A stretch of 64,000 bases of DNA, from assembly GCF_017302985.1 (NCBI RefSeq), contig NZ_JAFIMU010000002.1:682001-746000 (forward strand), in the 5' to 3' direction. This document shows positions 1 through 8,032 of this stretch, one piece after another (positions within the stretch are counted from its first letter, which is position 1; each line of letters opens with the position of its first letter). A program made the translations under genes and the position numbers. Source of the DNA: Corallococcus macrosporus. Its GTDB lineage: Bacteria; Myxococcota; Myxococcia; Myxococcales; Myxococcaceae. The notes under the pieces are model-generated. The model did not search any database, was not told the origin of the DNA, and saw nothing but the letters and a program-made list of their open reading frames with translations.

Positions 1-18
1 AGGCCCCGGCCCTCTGTG

Positions 19-45
19 CCGTGACGGGTTCCCGGCCCGTCACGG
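19..45. terminator. Hairpin at the 3' end of the beta-propeller lipoprotein gene
   Basis: Perfect 10-bp inverted repeat CCGTGACGGG / CCCGTCACGG with a 7-nt loop. The right arm covers the stop codon of the minus-strand gene ending at 40. No T-run follows on the minus strand, so termination is inferred from position and stem strength only. Confidence 0.45.
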
Positions 46-1605
46 TGCTGGGATGGAGAAGGCGCGCAGCTGTCCCGAATAGGGATGCACCAGGATGAGC
101 CCGCGCCCCACCGTGGGCGCGGCATACGTGGGTCCTGTGATGTCGAAGCGCTGGACCACGGCTCCGGTCCGGGCATTCAGCAGCTCCAGCCAGCTCTTGC
201 TGCCATCGCCCGCGTTGGACACCACCACCAGCACCTCGCCCAGGGCAGGCATGCCCGCGAAGACATATCCCGGCGTGATGTGCTTCCAATGCGCCGCGCC
301 TGTTCCCGGCTCCAGCGCGACGACCGAGCCCGGCTCCCCGTCCGGGGTGGTGCCTCCGGCAGCGTAAAGCCAGCCATGCGCGAACGTGGGCGCCACCAGG
401 CTGCCCTGGCCCTGGAGGGGATCCGGTCCTCCGGCGGCAAGCTGATGGGTCCACACAGGGCCCGCGGAGATGGCACCCCGCCGGAACACATACAGCTTCC
501 CATCCTTGTTCGCGGCGCCCACCAGGCGCGTACCGTCAGCGGCGGTGAAGAGGGTAGGGGAGGCGCCAAAGTCACTGTTGGCCTCTGGGCCCGGCCCCGG
601 GTTCTGCCAGTGCCCGAGCACCGCCAGCGTGTCCGCGTCCAATTCCAGCAGGGACTGGGCGTTGGGGACCTCGGACAGGGGCTGTCCCACGGGGTCTCCC
701 GTCGTGACGTAGAGCCTCCTCGCCGCGGCATCCACGGCAATGCTGCTCCACACCGCGGCCCCTGGCCGGTCCGCCTCGGTGAGTGTGAGCGAGCGCGTGG
801 CCCCCGTGGCCAGCTCCACGGAGATCACCCTGCCGGGGATGTGATGGCAGGTGAAGATCGCCGCGACGCCCACGTACAGCCGGCCCAACTGCGGGGACGC
901 CGCGGGAGAGGACTGGATGAACTCGGGAGGATCCTGGGTCGTGGCCACGGGCCAGGCCTGCACCGGGTTGCCAGTCGACGGATCGAGCGCGTGCACCTTT
1001 CCATCCGGTGACGCCGCGTAGAGCAGGCCGTCCACCCAGGCTGGCGCGGCCCAGAATCCCGGCCGGAGCGGATGGTCCTCGCACGGGTCCGTGAAGGCGT
1101 AATCCAGATTGCGTTCCCAGCGCCGTGCGCCCGTGCGCGCATCGAAGGCGAGCACCTTCGCCTCCAGGCCCGTGGTGACGTAGACCGTGTCGCCCACGAT
1201 GAGCGGCTGGGTATAGCCCTCGGGGCCCGCGTCGGCGGTCCACAGAGGTGTCACGGCCGCGGCCTGGGCCAGCGTGAAGGTGCCCTCGTTGATCCACGTG
1301 CCTTCGGGGCCGGAGCGGTATTGCGTCCAGTCCCCGCCGCCTGCCGGCCCGAACGTCCCCGCGTCCATGCCGCTGTCCGGTGTGCCCGCGTCGGTGCCGC
1401 TGTCTGGCACTCCTGCGTCGGTACTGCTGTCAGGCACCCCTGAATCCGTGCCGCTGTCCGGCGCACCCGCGTCCGTGCCGCTATCTGGAATGCCCGCGTC
1501 GGTGCCACTGTCCGGTGTTGGAAGGGTGGGCGAGTTCGGCTTGGAATCCGAGCAAGCCGACAACAAGAGAAGCCCCACCAGCAGACCGCCGAATCGCCGA
1601 TTCAT
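40..1605 (-). CDS. Lipoprotein with PQQ-type beta-propeller and repetitive linker
   Basis: 521 aa. Signal peptide with lipobox LLSAC (lipidated Cys18), so probably membrane-anchored on the periplasmic or outer side. Residues 31-84 are six copies of a 9-residue Pro-Asp-Ser-Gly-Thr-Asp-Ala-Gly-x unit, a flexible acidic linker. The rest has repeated blades of the PQQ/BamB-like type (YVTTGLEAKVLAFDARTG, LYAASPDGKVHALDPSTG), so an eight-bladed-type propeller is likely; no catalytic residues are evident. I chose the ATG at 1605 because GGAGG lies 9-10 nt upstream; a GTG three codons earlier would abut the Shine-Dalgarno sequence. The gene follows the TVP38-like gene on the same strand after 91 nt. 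Ligand or enzymatic role unknown. Confidence 0.8.
   Translation of the reverse strand: MNRRFGGLLVGLLLLSACSDSKPNSPTLPTPDSGTDAGIPDSGTDAGAPDSGTDSGVPDSSTDAGVPDSGTDAGTPDSGMDAGTFGPAGGGDWTQYRSGPEGTWINEGTFTLAQAAAVTPLWTADAGPEGYTQPLIVGDTVYVTTGLEAKVLAFDARTGARRWERNLDYAFTDPCEDHPLRPGFWAAPAWVDGLLYAASPDGKVHALDPSTGNPVQAWPVATTQDPPEFIQSSPAASPQLGRLYVGVAAIFTCHHIPGRVISVELATGATRSLTLTEADRPGAAVWSSIAVDAAARRLYVTTGDPVGQPLSEVPNAQSLLELDADTLAVLGHWQNPGPGPEANSDFGASPTLFTAADGTRLVGAANKDGKLYVFRRGAISAGPVWTHQLAAGGPDPLQGQGSLVAPTFAHGWLYAAGGTTPDGEPGSVVALEPGTGAAHWKHITPGYVFAGMPALGEVLVVVSNAGDGSKSWLELLNARTGAVVQRFDITGPTYAAPTVGRGLILVHPYSGQLRAFSIPAP
1354..1515. repeat. 27-bp tandem repeat, six copies, inside the lipoprotein gene
   Basis: Six in-frame 27-bp units encode the PDSGTDAGx linker of the lipoprotein. 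Copies differ mostly at third positions and at the ninth residue (I, A, V, V, T, T). Because the unit is a multiple of three, copy-number change would lengthen or shorten the linker without a frameshift. Confidence 0.9.
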
Positions 1606-1696
1606 GAACGCCACCCTCCGGTGCCGTCACCTTCGCGACCGGAACTCCAGCTGTCCTGGGATGTCGGTTCGTGCCGTCAGGAACCCAACGGAGCGC

Positions 1697-2365
1697 TCAA
1701 GCCAGGCGACGACACTGCTCGCGCATCCGGACGAGCGCGACAACGAGCAGTGAAGCGATCAGCAGGCCGGCGAGGATGGGCCACGCCGCGGGCTGCATCT
1801 TCCCTGACGCATCGAACATCTCTCCGCCGAGGTAGCTGACGAACAGGAGGGGCGGGACGTAGCCCAGGAGCGAACCCCAGAAGTGGGTCCAGAACCCTAC
1901 CTTCGACACTCCGAGGAAGGAGTGCAGCACCTGCGGCATCCAGAGCAGCAGGCGCAGCAGGAAGACGGTCTGGAAGGCGTTCCGCTCGAGCGCTTCGTCG
2001 TACTTGCGGAGCCGTGCCGGGATGCGTGCTGAGACCCAATCCTTCGCGACGAAGCGCGCGAACGAGAAGCCGACGACGCTGGCGGACATCGTCCCGACCA
2101 TCGAGAGCACGAACGCCATCTGCCATGGCCAGATGAGCGGCGCCGCGACGATGAAGACCGTCCCGGGCACTCCGAATGGCTGAAGCACCGTATAGGCAAT
2201 GACAAACGCGAGATATCCCCACGCCCCCAGCGCGACGAGCGTCCGGGCGAGGGTCTTCGGGTCGGCGGCCTGCGTGAAGATGCCCAGGTGCCAGGCGAGC
2301 CCGAAGGTGACGAACACCAGCAGGACCGCTCCGAGCTTCGCGTACCGCGCCGTGCGCGGTGTCAT
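1697..2365 (-). CDS. TVP38/TMEM64-family (VTT domain) membrane protein
   Basis: 222 aa with a first membrane segment at residues 8-28, a central VTT/DedA-like core (YTVLQPFGVPGTVFIVAAPL, then FSFARFVAKDW and LLRLLLWMP) and a C-terminal helix ending in a basic tail. Proteins with this fold are implicated in lipid or small-molecule movement across bacterial membranes; the substrate here is unknown. The start is the ATG at 2365, which shares its A with the TGA of the upstream Rossmann gene (TGATG), so the two are probably translationally coupled. Third gene of a TetR-Rossmann-VTT operon. The open frame continues upstream only as an antisense-like extension inside the preceding gene. Confidence 0.75.
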   Translation of the reverse strand: MTPRTARYAKLGAVLLVFVTFGLAWHLGIFTQAADPKTLARTLVALGAWGYLAFVIAYTVLQPFGVPGTVFIVAAPLIWPWQMAFVLSMVGTMSASVVGFSFARFVAKDWVSARIPARLRKYDEALERNAFQTVFLLRLLLWMPQVLHSFLGVSKVGFWTHFWGSLLGYVPPLLFVSYLGGEMFDASGKMQPAAWPILAGLLIASLLVVALVRMREQCRRLA

Positions 2366-3024
2366 CACGCCAGGGCTCCGACCCGGTTGATGTCCGCGGA
2401 CTCGAGGATGAACCGATCGGCCCGCCCTTCGACGACGCGCAGCATGGCTCGCCCCAGCCGCTCCGACGTCGTCGCCACGGACGGGAAGATCCGCAGGACG
2501 AGCGGAAAGACCGGCCTCAGTAGGACGAGGCCTGCTTGATAGAGCCGCACGCGGCTCTTGATGCCGGGTCCAGGCCGGATGAAGCCGGGTCTGACGGCGC
2601 CCGCGTGCCGGAACGGCATGGCCTGGAGCGCACCCTCGACACGCTGCCGCACGCGGGCCCACATCGAGTTCCCACCTGCGCCCGCGGCGGAGCAGTAGCA
2701 GAAGGAGAGCCCGGGATTGAGCCGCAGGAGGGCGCGGGCCCAGAGGAGCGTCAGCTCCTCGGTCACCCTGGCGTAGGCCGCCTCATCCAGCCCGATCGAG
2801 CTGATGCCCACGGCCCAGATGCAGGCGTCGTAGCCGACGAGCTGGTCCTCCACGGCCGCGAAGTCGAAGAGGTCCGGCAGGAGCAGCTCCCGCAGCTTGG
2901 GATGCTCGACGCCGCATGGGCTCCGCCCGACGCTGAGCACGGACTCGACCTCGGGGGCATCGAGTGCTTCGCGCAGGGCCCCTGCGCCGACCATGCCGGA
3001 TGCTCCCAGGAGGATGATCTTCAT
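2365..3024 (-). CDS. NAD(P)-binding Rossmann protein, NmrA/HTATIP2-like
   Basis: 219 aa. The N-terminus has the dinucleotide-binding signature GASGMVG at residues 8-14, followed by a short-chain-reductase/epimerase-like core (CIWAVGISSIG, then YCSAAGAG) and RPGFIRPG near residue 145. The usual YxxxK pair is not evident, as in atypical SDRs that act as redox sensors or electron-transfer proteins. Its start overlaps the TetR stop by 4 nt (ATGA), and its stop is fused to the next ATG. TetR control of this gene is likely from the arrangement. Substrate unknown. Confidence 0.75.
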   Translation of the reverse strand: MKIILLGASGMVGAGALREALDAPEVESVLSVGRSPCGVEHPKLRELLLPDLFDFAAVEDQLVGYDACIWAVGISSIGLDEAAYARVTEELTLLWARALLRLNPGLSFCYCSAAGAGGNSMWARVRQRVEGALQAMPFRHAGAVRPGFIRPGPGIKSRVRLYQAGLVLLRPVFPLVLRIFPSVATTSERLGRAMLRVVEGRADRFILESADINRVGALA

Positions 3025-3587
3025 GAGCGTCGTCCCTTCTCTTTCGTGGGCGGAACGAAACGCTCCGCGAGGATGCGCAGGCGCCGTTCGAGCACCGCCG
3101 TCTTGGGTTGGTCCGCGAGCAGTCCATCAAGCGACAGCAGGAAGACCTCCGCCCGCTCCTCGTCCCCCAGGATGGCCGTCACGCACTGGAGCGCGACCTT
3201 GTGGTGGCGCGCATCAATCTCGGGGTCCAGCCGCTCACAGACGTCCTGGAACTCAGCCCCCATCGGGGCCGCGACCATCTCGGACCAGGGCTCGAGCAGC
3301 AGCAACCGGCAGACGTTGATCAGGCGCTCGTAGGGACTGCCCGGGCCGGCGGCGGCCTCCCTCGCTTCGGGATGCAGCGCCAGCAGCCAGTCCGTGAAGA
3401 CGGCCGTGTAGAGGTCTTCCTTGTCCTTGAAGATCCGGTAGAGCAGCGTCCGGGAGATGCTCGCGCGCTTCGCGACGTCCTCGAACGACGTCTTCGCGAA
3501 GCCGAAGTTCAGGAAGCACCACCGTGCGGCGAGCAGGACCTTCGAGCGGCGCTCCGCTGCCTCTTCCTCGGTCATCGCGGCTGGCAT
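3021..3587 (-). CDS. TetR-family transcriptional regulator
   Basis: About 189 aa. N-terminal TetR helix-turn-helix: helices around AARWCFLNFGFAKTSFEDVAK, recognition region ISRTLLYRIFKDKEDLY; the C-terminal ligand domain is variable. The open frame reaches a TTG at 3623, but that codon sits inside a TTGACA-like -35 element, so I placed the start at the ATG at 3587 (another ATG is at 3575); no clear Shine-Dalgarno supports either. First gene of the TetR-Rossmann-VTT operon, with a 4-nt overlap to the next gene. An inverted repeat just upstream is a candidate autoregulatory operator. Confidence 0.75.
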   Translation of the reverse strand: MPAAMTEEEAAERRSKVLLAARWCFLNFGFAKTSFEDVAKRASISRTLLYRIFKDKEDLYTAVFTDWLLALHPEAREAAAGPGSPYERLINVCRLLLLEPWSEMVAAPMGAEFQDVCERLDPEIDARHHKVALQCVTAILGDEERAEVFLLSLDGLLADQPKTAVLERRLRILAERFVPPTKEKGRRS

Positions 3588-3598
3588 GCGGTACGTTG

Positions 3599-3622
3599 TG
3601 ACATGCCATGTTCCGATTGTCA
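3599..3622 (-). promoter_or_regulatory. Candidate promoter/operator of the TetR operon
   Basis: TGACA (3599-3603) and TGTCA (3618-3622) form a 5-bp inverted repeat with a 14-nt spacer. On the minus strand the outer arm is part of TTGACA (3623-3618), a perfect -35 hexamer, although the -10 at 17 nt (CACAAC) is poor. This would suit autorepression by the TetR protein; inference only. Confidence 0.3.
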
Positions 3623-3638
3623 AAACGTGCCGGATGCC

Positions 3639-4595
3639 TCAGCGAAGCTCCGCGTCGCGACGGAACGTGCCGGGCGCGACGCCGAGACAGCGCTTGAAGG
3701 CCCGGCTGAAGGCGGCCTCGGACTGGTAGCCGAGGCGGCTGGCCACGTCCGCGATTCCCGCGTTCTCCTCTCGCAGCAGCGACGCGGCGACCTGCATGCG
3801 CCAGTGCACCAGGTACTGCATCGCCGGCATTCCGACGCGCTGGGTGAAGCGTGCCGCGAAGGCGGAGCGTGACATCGCGGCCTCCTTCGCCAGCGCCGCC
3901 AGTGTCCACTCGCGCGCGGGGTCGCGGTGGATGAGCACGAGCGCGCGCCCCACCTGCGGGTCCTGGAGCGCGCCGAGCCAGCCCGTGCGTGCCTCCGGCG
4001 CGTTCGCCAGCCAGGCGCGGAGGGTCTGGATGACCAGGATGTCCGCCAGCCGGGTGACCACTGTTTCTCCACCGGGACGCAGCGCCTCGGCTTCCGCCGC
4101 CATGAAGCGGAGCGTGCCGTGCAGCCACTCCGGGTCCGGCGTCTGGGCCGCGGCGACGTGGATGACCTGGGGCAGCAGGCCGACGAAGTGACGCGCTGTC
4201 GGATGGTCGAAGCGGACCGCGCCGCAGACCATCTTCGTCATGGCGCCGGCACCTCCATGGCGGAGGACCTCATAACGGTCGCTGAGGATTTCGCGCGGCA
4301 GGTCGAACAGCGGGTCAGCGGAGATGCCGGGCTCGCTCACCAGCGTGTGGCGGAGCCCCTGACGCACCAGCGCGAGGTCCCCGGCCTTCAGCAGGACGCG
4401 GTCGTGGCCCTCCACTTCCAGCCAGCCCTGACCCGATGTCACGACATGGAACATCATGCACTCGGGAATCGCTGGCAGCGCGAGCCCCCAGGGTGCGGTG
4501 AACTCGGAGCTGCAGCAGAACGCCCCGCGCATGCGCAACAGGTGCAGCGCTTCGCCGAGCGGATCCACCGAGCGCCAGACGTCCCGTTCATCCAT
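3639..4595 (-). CDS. AraC-family regulator with cupin-type sensor domain
   Basis: 318 aa. The N-terminal half is a cupin-like AraC sensor domain (VVTSGQGWLEVEGHD, LLKAGDLALVRQG, then PHxL-like RHTL), the type found in regulators controlling neighbouring oxidoreductases. The C-terminal 100 residues have the double helix-turn-helix: WTLAALAKEAAMSRSAFAAR and IADVASRLGYQSEAAFSRAF followed by GVAPGTFRR. It is divergent from the NmrA-like reductase gene at 4743 and probably controls it. The TetR gene lies downstream on the same strand; the AraC stop falls in the TetR promoter region, so the two may be separate units. Confidence 0.85.
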   Translation of the reverse strand: MDERDVWRSVDPLGEALHLLRMRGAFCCSSEFTAPWGLALPAIPECMMFHVVTSGQGWLEVEGHDRVLLKAGDLALVRQGLRHTLVSEPGISADPLFDLPREILSDRYEVLRHGGAGAMTKMVCGAVRFDHPTARHFVGLLPQVIHVAAAQTPDPEWLHGTLRFMAAEAEALRPGGETVVTRLADILVIQTLRAWLANAPEARTGWLGALQDPQVGRALVLIHRDPAREWTLAALAKEAAMSRSAFAARFTQRVGMPAMQYLVHWRMQVAASLLREENAGIADVASRLGYQSEAAFSRAFKRCLGVAPGTFRRDAELR

Positions 4596-4626
4596 GCGGT
4601 TGAGTCTGGAGGACCCAGGCGCGCAG

Positions 4627-4644
4627 CGTCCAGCGGCCTGGACG
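4627..4644. promoter_or_regulatory. Inverted repeat in the AraC / reductase divergent promoter region
   Basis: Perfect 7-bp arms CGTCCAG / CTGGACG around a 4-nt centre, in the 147-bp region between the divergent starts at 4595 and 4743. Candidate operator for the AraC protein; no recognisable promoter hexamers accompany it. Confidence 0.3.
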
Positions 4645-4742
4645 TTCGAGCATGAATCCTGGACCTGCTGTCATTGAGAGCGCTCCGCGTCGCGCCGATA
4701 TTGGACGGCATGCACACCACCCGTTCAGAGGCAGGTCGCGGA

Positions 4743-5633
4743 ATGATCGTCGTCATGGGAGCCACCGGTCGTACCGGCAGGAGGGTCGTGGAGGGATTGC
4801 TGCGCGCGGGCGAACAGGTGCGCGCCATCGGACGTTCGGAGGCATCCCTGGCGGCGCTGGCCCGCGCAGGCGCGGAGGTCCGGGTCGGGGACTCCAGCGA
4901 CGCGGGCTTCCTCACGGAGGCGTTCCGGGGCGCGAGCGCGGCCTACACCCTGTTGCCGTATGACCTCCGCGTGGAGGACTACCGCACGCAGCAGGCCCGC
5001 ATGGGCGAGGCCGTCGTCACCGCCGTGCGTGAGGGCGGGGTGAAGCACGTGGTCGCGCTGAGCAGCGTGGGCGCGGACCAGGGCGTGGGCACGGGCCCCG
5101 TCGACAGCCTGCATGCGCAGGAGGCGCGACTGCGCACGCTCACGGGTGTGAACGTGCTGGTGCTGCGCGCGGGGTCGTTCTTCGAGAACTTCTTCGACGT
5201 GCTGCCGGTCATCCGACACCAGGGCGTCACCGCGGACGTCGTCGAGCCCGAGCGTCCCGTCCCGATGATCGCCACACGGGACATCGCCGACGCGGCGGTG
5301 ACGGCGCTCCGTGCTCGGGACTGGAGGGGCTTCGTGGTGCGCGAGCTGCTGGGCCCCCGCGACTTGAGCTACGCCGAGGCGACTCGCATCCTCGGGGAGC
5401 GCATCGGCCAGCCGGGGCTGCCGTATGTGAAGCTCCCTCCGGACGACATGGCGGGAGCGCTCGTCCAGGGCGGCTTCTCGGAAGACCTGGCGCGCCTCTA
5501 CGTGGAGCTGGCCCAGGCCATCAACGACGGGCGCGTCCGTTCATTGGAGGGACGCACGCCGGCGAACACCACGCCCACGCGCTTCGAGGACTTCGCCGAC
5601 GAGCTGGCCCGCGCCTACGCGGCGATGGCGTGA
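4743..5633 (+). CDS. NmrA-like NAD(P)-dependent reductase
   Basis: 296 aa from the chosen ATG. The nucleotide-binding glycine motif GATGRTG lies at residues 6-12, with IGRS after strand 2, LLPYD and VALSSVGAD in the core and ENFFDVLPVI typical of NmrA/azoreductase-like proteins (QOR2, YtfG group). I start at 4743, where AGAGG lies about 11 nt upstream and the glycine motif is at the usual distance; an ATG at 4710 is possible. Likely reduces quinones or other electrophiles and may be induced through the divergent AraC regulator. Its stop lies 1 nt from the stop of the convergent RidA gene. Confidence 0.8.
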   Translation: MIVVMGATGRTGRRVVEGLLRAGEQVRAIGRSEASLAALARAGAEVRVGDSSDAGFLTEAFRGASAAYTLLPYDLRVEDYRTQQARMGEAVVTAVREGGVKHVVALSSVGADQGVGTGPVDSLHAQEARLRTLTGVNVLVLRAGSFFENFFDVLPVIRHQGVTADVVEPERPVPMIATRDIADAAVTALRARDWRGFVVRELLGPRDLSYAEATRILGERIGQPGLPYVKLPPDDMAGALVQGGFSEDLARLYVELAQAINDGRVRSLEGRTPANTTPTRFEDFADELARAYAAMA

Positions 5634-5634
5634 A

Positions 5635-6027
5635 TCAAGGCACGTAGGCGATGCAGTCAATCTCCACGCGCAGGCCGGCGTCGGGGAGCGCGGACACCTG
5701 CACGGTGGTGCGCGCGGGCCGGTGGCCGGCGAAGACGCGCTCGTAGACGGCGTTCATCCGGGGGAACTCCTGCATGTCCACCAGGAAGACGCCGCAGCGC
5801 AGGACGTGCTGGAGACTGGAGCCTCCCGCCACGAGGATGCGCTCCAGGTTGCGCAGCACCTGCTCCGTCTGCGCTTCGATGCCCTCGGCCTGTACGCCGG
5901 TGGCGGGGTCCGTTGCCGCCTGTCCGGAGATGAAGAGCAACTGGCCCAGCTGCATGCCGGGAGAGTACGGACCCGCGGGCTTGGGCAGTCCAGGCGCGAC
6001 GATGGGCTGATGCTTCGCTGACGTCAT
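5635..6027 (-). CDS. RidA/YjgF/UK114-family protein (enamine/imine deaminase)
   Basis: 130 aa, normal family length. Conserved landmarks are GPYSPGMQLG near residues 18-27, LLFISGQ, the arginine of HRPARTTVQV and the C-terminal VEIDCIAYV, which together form the RidA active site that hydrolyses reactive enamines/imines to ketones and ammonia. The start at 6027 has AAGGAGA 6 nt upstream; a longer in-frame extension to 6063 has no such signal. It follows the EamA transporter gene by 36 nt and is probably co-transcribed, under the divergent AraC regulator. Confidence 0.88.
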   Translation of the reverse strand: MTSAKHQPIVAPGLPKPAGPYSPGMQLGQLLFISGQAATDPATGVQAEGIEAQTEQVLRNLERILVAGGSSLQHVLRCGVFLVDMQEFPRMNAVYERVFAGHRPARTTVQVSALPDAGLRVEIDCIAYVP

Positions 6028-6063
6028 GGGCTTCTCCTTGGATGGGCTCAGGTCTTCATCCAA

Positions 6064-6999
6064 TCACGTCGCGCCGGGCTTCAGCGCGGATGCGGAGCGC
6101 AAGAGCCCGGCGCCGCTCACGATGAGGATCCCCGTGAGGACCAGCACCGCGCCCACGGCGAAGGACAGGTCCGCCTGCTCGTTCAGCACGTAGATGCCCG
6201 CGCTGACGCCGAACAGGGGCGTCATGAACGAGAAGACAGACAGGTTGGACGCGAGATACCGGCGCAGGAGCCAGAACCACGCGAGGTAGCTGGCGAAGCA
6301 GACGATGACGCTCTGGAAGAACAGGCTCGCCCACGCCACGGGCGCCATCGTGATGGGACCGGCCTGGCCTGTGAGCAGGGCCACCGGGAGCAGTATCGCG
6401 ACGCCACCCACCAACTGGTACAGCAGCGTCTGCGTGGGCGGCGCTTCGGACAGCGCGGAGACGCGGATCGCCACCGTGGTGGCGCCCCAGGCCAGGCCCG
6501 CGAGCAGCCCCAGCGTGTCGCCCAGGAGCACGCCCGGGCCAAGGCCCCCATGGAGCCAGCCGCCGCCAAAGGCCAGCGCGATGCCCGCGAAGGCCACGCC
6601 AATGCCCAGCCACTGCGTCCGCTTCAGCCGCTCGGAGGGCACGAGCCAGTGCAGCCCCAGCGCCGAGAAGACCGGCGCCGTGTAGAGGAAGACGCCCATG
6701 TGCGAGGCGTGCGTGTGTCGCAGCCCCTCGCCCACGAAGAGGAACTCCAGGGAGAAGAGCACGCCCACCAGCATGCCGGCGCGCCACGGGCCCCGAAGCA
6801 GCAGCCCGCGCTCGCCCCTCAGCCAGCACAGCAGCCCCACGAGCAGCGCGGCCACGCCCGAGCGCAGCGCCATCTGCATCATCGTCGGGACATGGGGCGC
6901 GGCCAGCTTCACCGCCACCTGCTGCATCCCCCAGATGGCGCACAGCACGACCATGGTCGCGAGCGCGAAGCCGTCCGCGGGTTTCCGTTGAACGCTCAT
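6064..6999 (-). CDS. EamA/DMT-family metabolite exporter
   Basis: 311 aa with about ten membrane helices arranged as two EamA repeats. The first starts with ATMVVLCAIWGMQQVAVKL, the second near LLAGLAWGATTVAIRV. Members usually export amino acids or related metabolites. The start is the ATG at 6999; the frame is open to 7098 but that extension overlaps the divergent AraC gene. Together with RidA downstream and AraC divergent it forms a plausible efflux-and-detoxification unit for an amine-type metabolite; the substrate is not readable. Confidence 0.85.
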   Translation of the reverse strand: MSVQRKPADGFALATMVVLCAIWGMQQVAVKLAAPHVPTMMQMALRSGVAALLVGLLCWLRGERGLLLRGPWRAGMLVGVLFSLEFLFVGEGLRHTHASHMGVFLYTAPVFSALGLHWLVPSERLKRTQWLGIGVAFAGIALAFGGGWLHGGLGPGVLLGDTLGLLAGLAWGATTVAIRVSALSEAPPTQTLLYQLVGGVAILLPVALLTGQAGPITMAPVAWASLFFQSVIVCFASYLAWFWLLRRYLASNLSVFSFMTPLFGVSAGIYVLNEQADLSFAVGAVLVLTGILIVSGAGLLRSASALKPGAT

Positions 7000-7069
7000 G
7001 ACTTCATGGTGCGCATGACGGGGCTGATGGATATAGCGAGATTCCGACAACCCATGCCGAGAAGCCGCC

Positions 7070-7855
7070 ATGGCGAAGCAGCTCCAGGTTCCCTTCACCT
7101 CAAAGCTTCCACACCCCGTGTACTTCCGTGCGGCGAGCCTGCCCGCGGCGGCGAGCTATCCGCAGCACCGTCACCCCTGGGGTGAGTTCGTCTACGCGTT
7201 CAGCGGGGTGATGGAGCTCAAGCTGGCGGGCAGCCACTACCTCGCGCCGCCGCAGTACGGCATCTGGCTTCCGCCCGACCTGGAACACCGGGGCATGAAC
7301 CGCTTCGAGGCGAGTCACTGCTCGCTCTACCTCGCGCCCGAGTGGTGCCGGGGCCTGCCCAGGACAGCGTGCGCGATGGCGGTCAGCCCGCTGATGAAGT
7401 CCCTGATGGAACACCTGCGCGCCCAGGACCTGGCTCGGCCACGTACCAGCGCCGAGCGGCGGTTGTTCCGGGTGCTCATCGACCAACTGACGCTGGCCCC
7501 TGCGCACGGCAGCTACCTGCCCATGTCCGATGATCCGCTCCTGGAGCCGGTCCTCACGGCGCTGGAGCAACATCCGGAGGACGAGCGCTCCCTGGCGGAA
7601 TGGGCCAAGGCGCTGCACACCACCGAGCGCACGCTGGAGCGGCGCTGCCAGCAGCAACTGGGGCTGTCGTTCAGCGAATGGCGCCAGCGGCTGCGCGTGG
7701 TCAAGGCGCTCGCGATGCTGGAGCAGGGACACGCGGTGGAGGCCATCGCGCTGGATCTGGGCTACAGCAGCGCGTCCGCCTTCATCGCGATGTTCCGGCG
7801 GATGACGGGCACCACGCCGGACAAGGTCCGCGGCCACGGCTTCGTGGCGTCGTAG
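7070..7855 (+). CDS. AraC-family regulator of the EamA/RidA pair
   Basis: 261 aa. The N-terminal cupin-like AraC_binding region carries PQHRHPWGEFVYAFSG and YGIWLPPDLEH, close to the GntR/AraC 'HxHxxxQL' sensor type. The C-terminal region has ERSLAEWAKALHTTERTLERR and AIALDLGYSSASAFIAMFRR, the two AraC helix-turn-helix units. Divergent from the transporter gene with a 70-bp shared promoter region, so it is likely its regulator and possibly its own. No clear operator could be picked by eye. Confidence 0.87.
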   Translation: MAKQLQVPFTSKLPHPVYFRAASLPAAASYPQHRHPWGEFVYAFSGVMELKLAGSHYLAPPQYGIWLPPDLEHRGMNRFEASHCSLYLAPEWCRGLPRTACAMAVSPLMKSLMEHLRAQDLARPRTSAERRLFRVLIDQLTLAPAHGSYLPMSDDPLLEPVLTALEQHPEDERSLAEWAKALHTTERTLERRCQQQLGLSFSEWRQRLRVVKALAMLEQGHAVEAIALDLGYSSASAFIAMFRRMTGTTPDKVRGHGFVAS

Positions 7856-7949
7856 CGGGTCAATCCCTCACATCACTTCGCCGCGCCGCCGGATTGACGG
7901 ACGACGGCGCTGGAGCCCGGCATGCGGCCTCCCTTCGGCAGCGGCTCGA

Positions 7950-7983
7950 AAGGCCTGGCAATCCGGTGGGATTGCCAGGCCTT
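7950..7983. terminator. Bidirectional terminator between convergent genes
   Basis: Perfect 15-bp stem (AAGGCCTGGCAATCC and its exact complement) with a 4-nt GGTG loop, in the 177-bp gap between the convergent AraC gene (ends 7855) and the subtilase gene (ends 8033). No T-run on either side. Nothing else was seen in this gap. Confidence 0.7.
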
Positions 7984-8032
7984 GGAACAGCCGGGGAGCT
8001 TGGGTGTTCCCGGAGTCGTTTCGTCCGGAGGA

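Noticed and set aside
2366..2662. N-terminal extension of the TVP38-like gene to 2662
   Set aside because: The extra 99 codons overlap the upstream Rossmann gene and are Arg/Pro/Ala-rich; the ATG at 2365 is coupled to the stop of that gene and starts a membrane protein normally.
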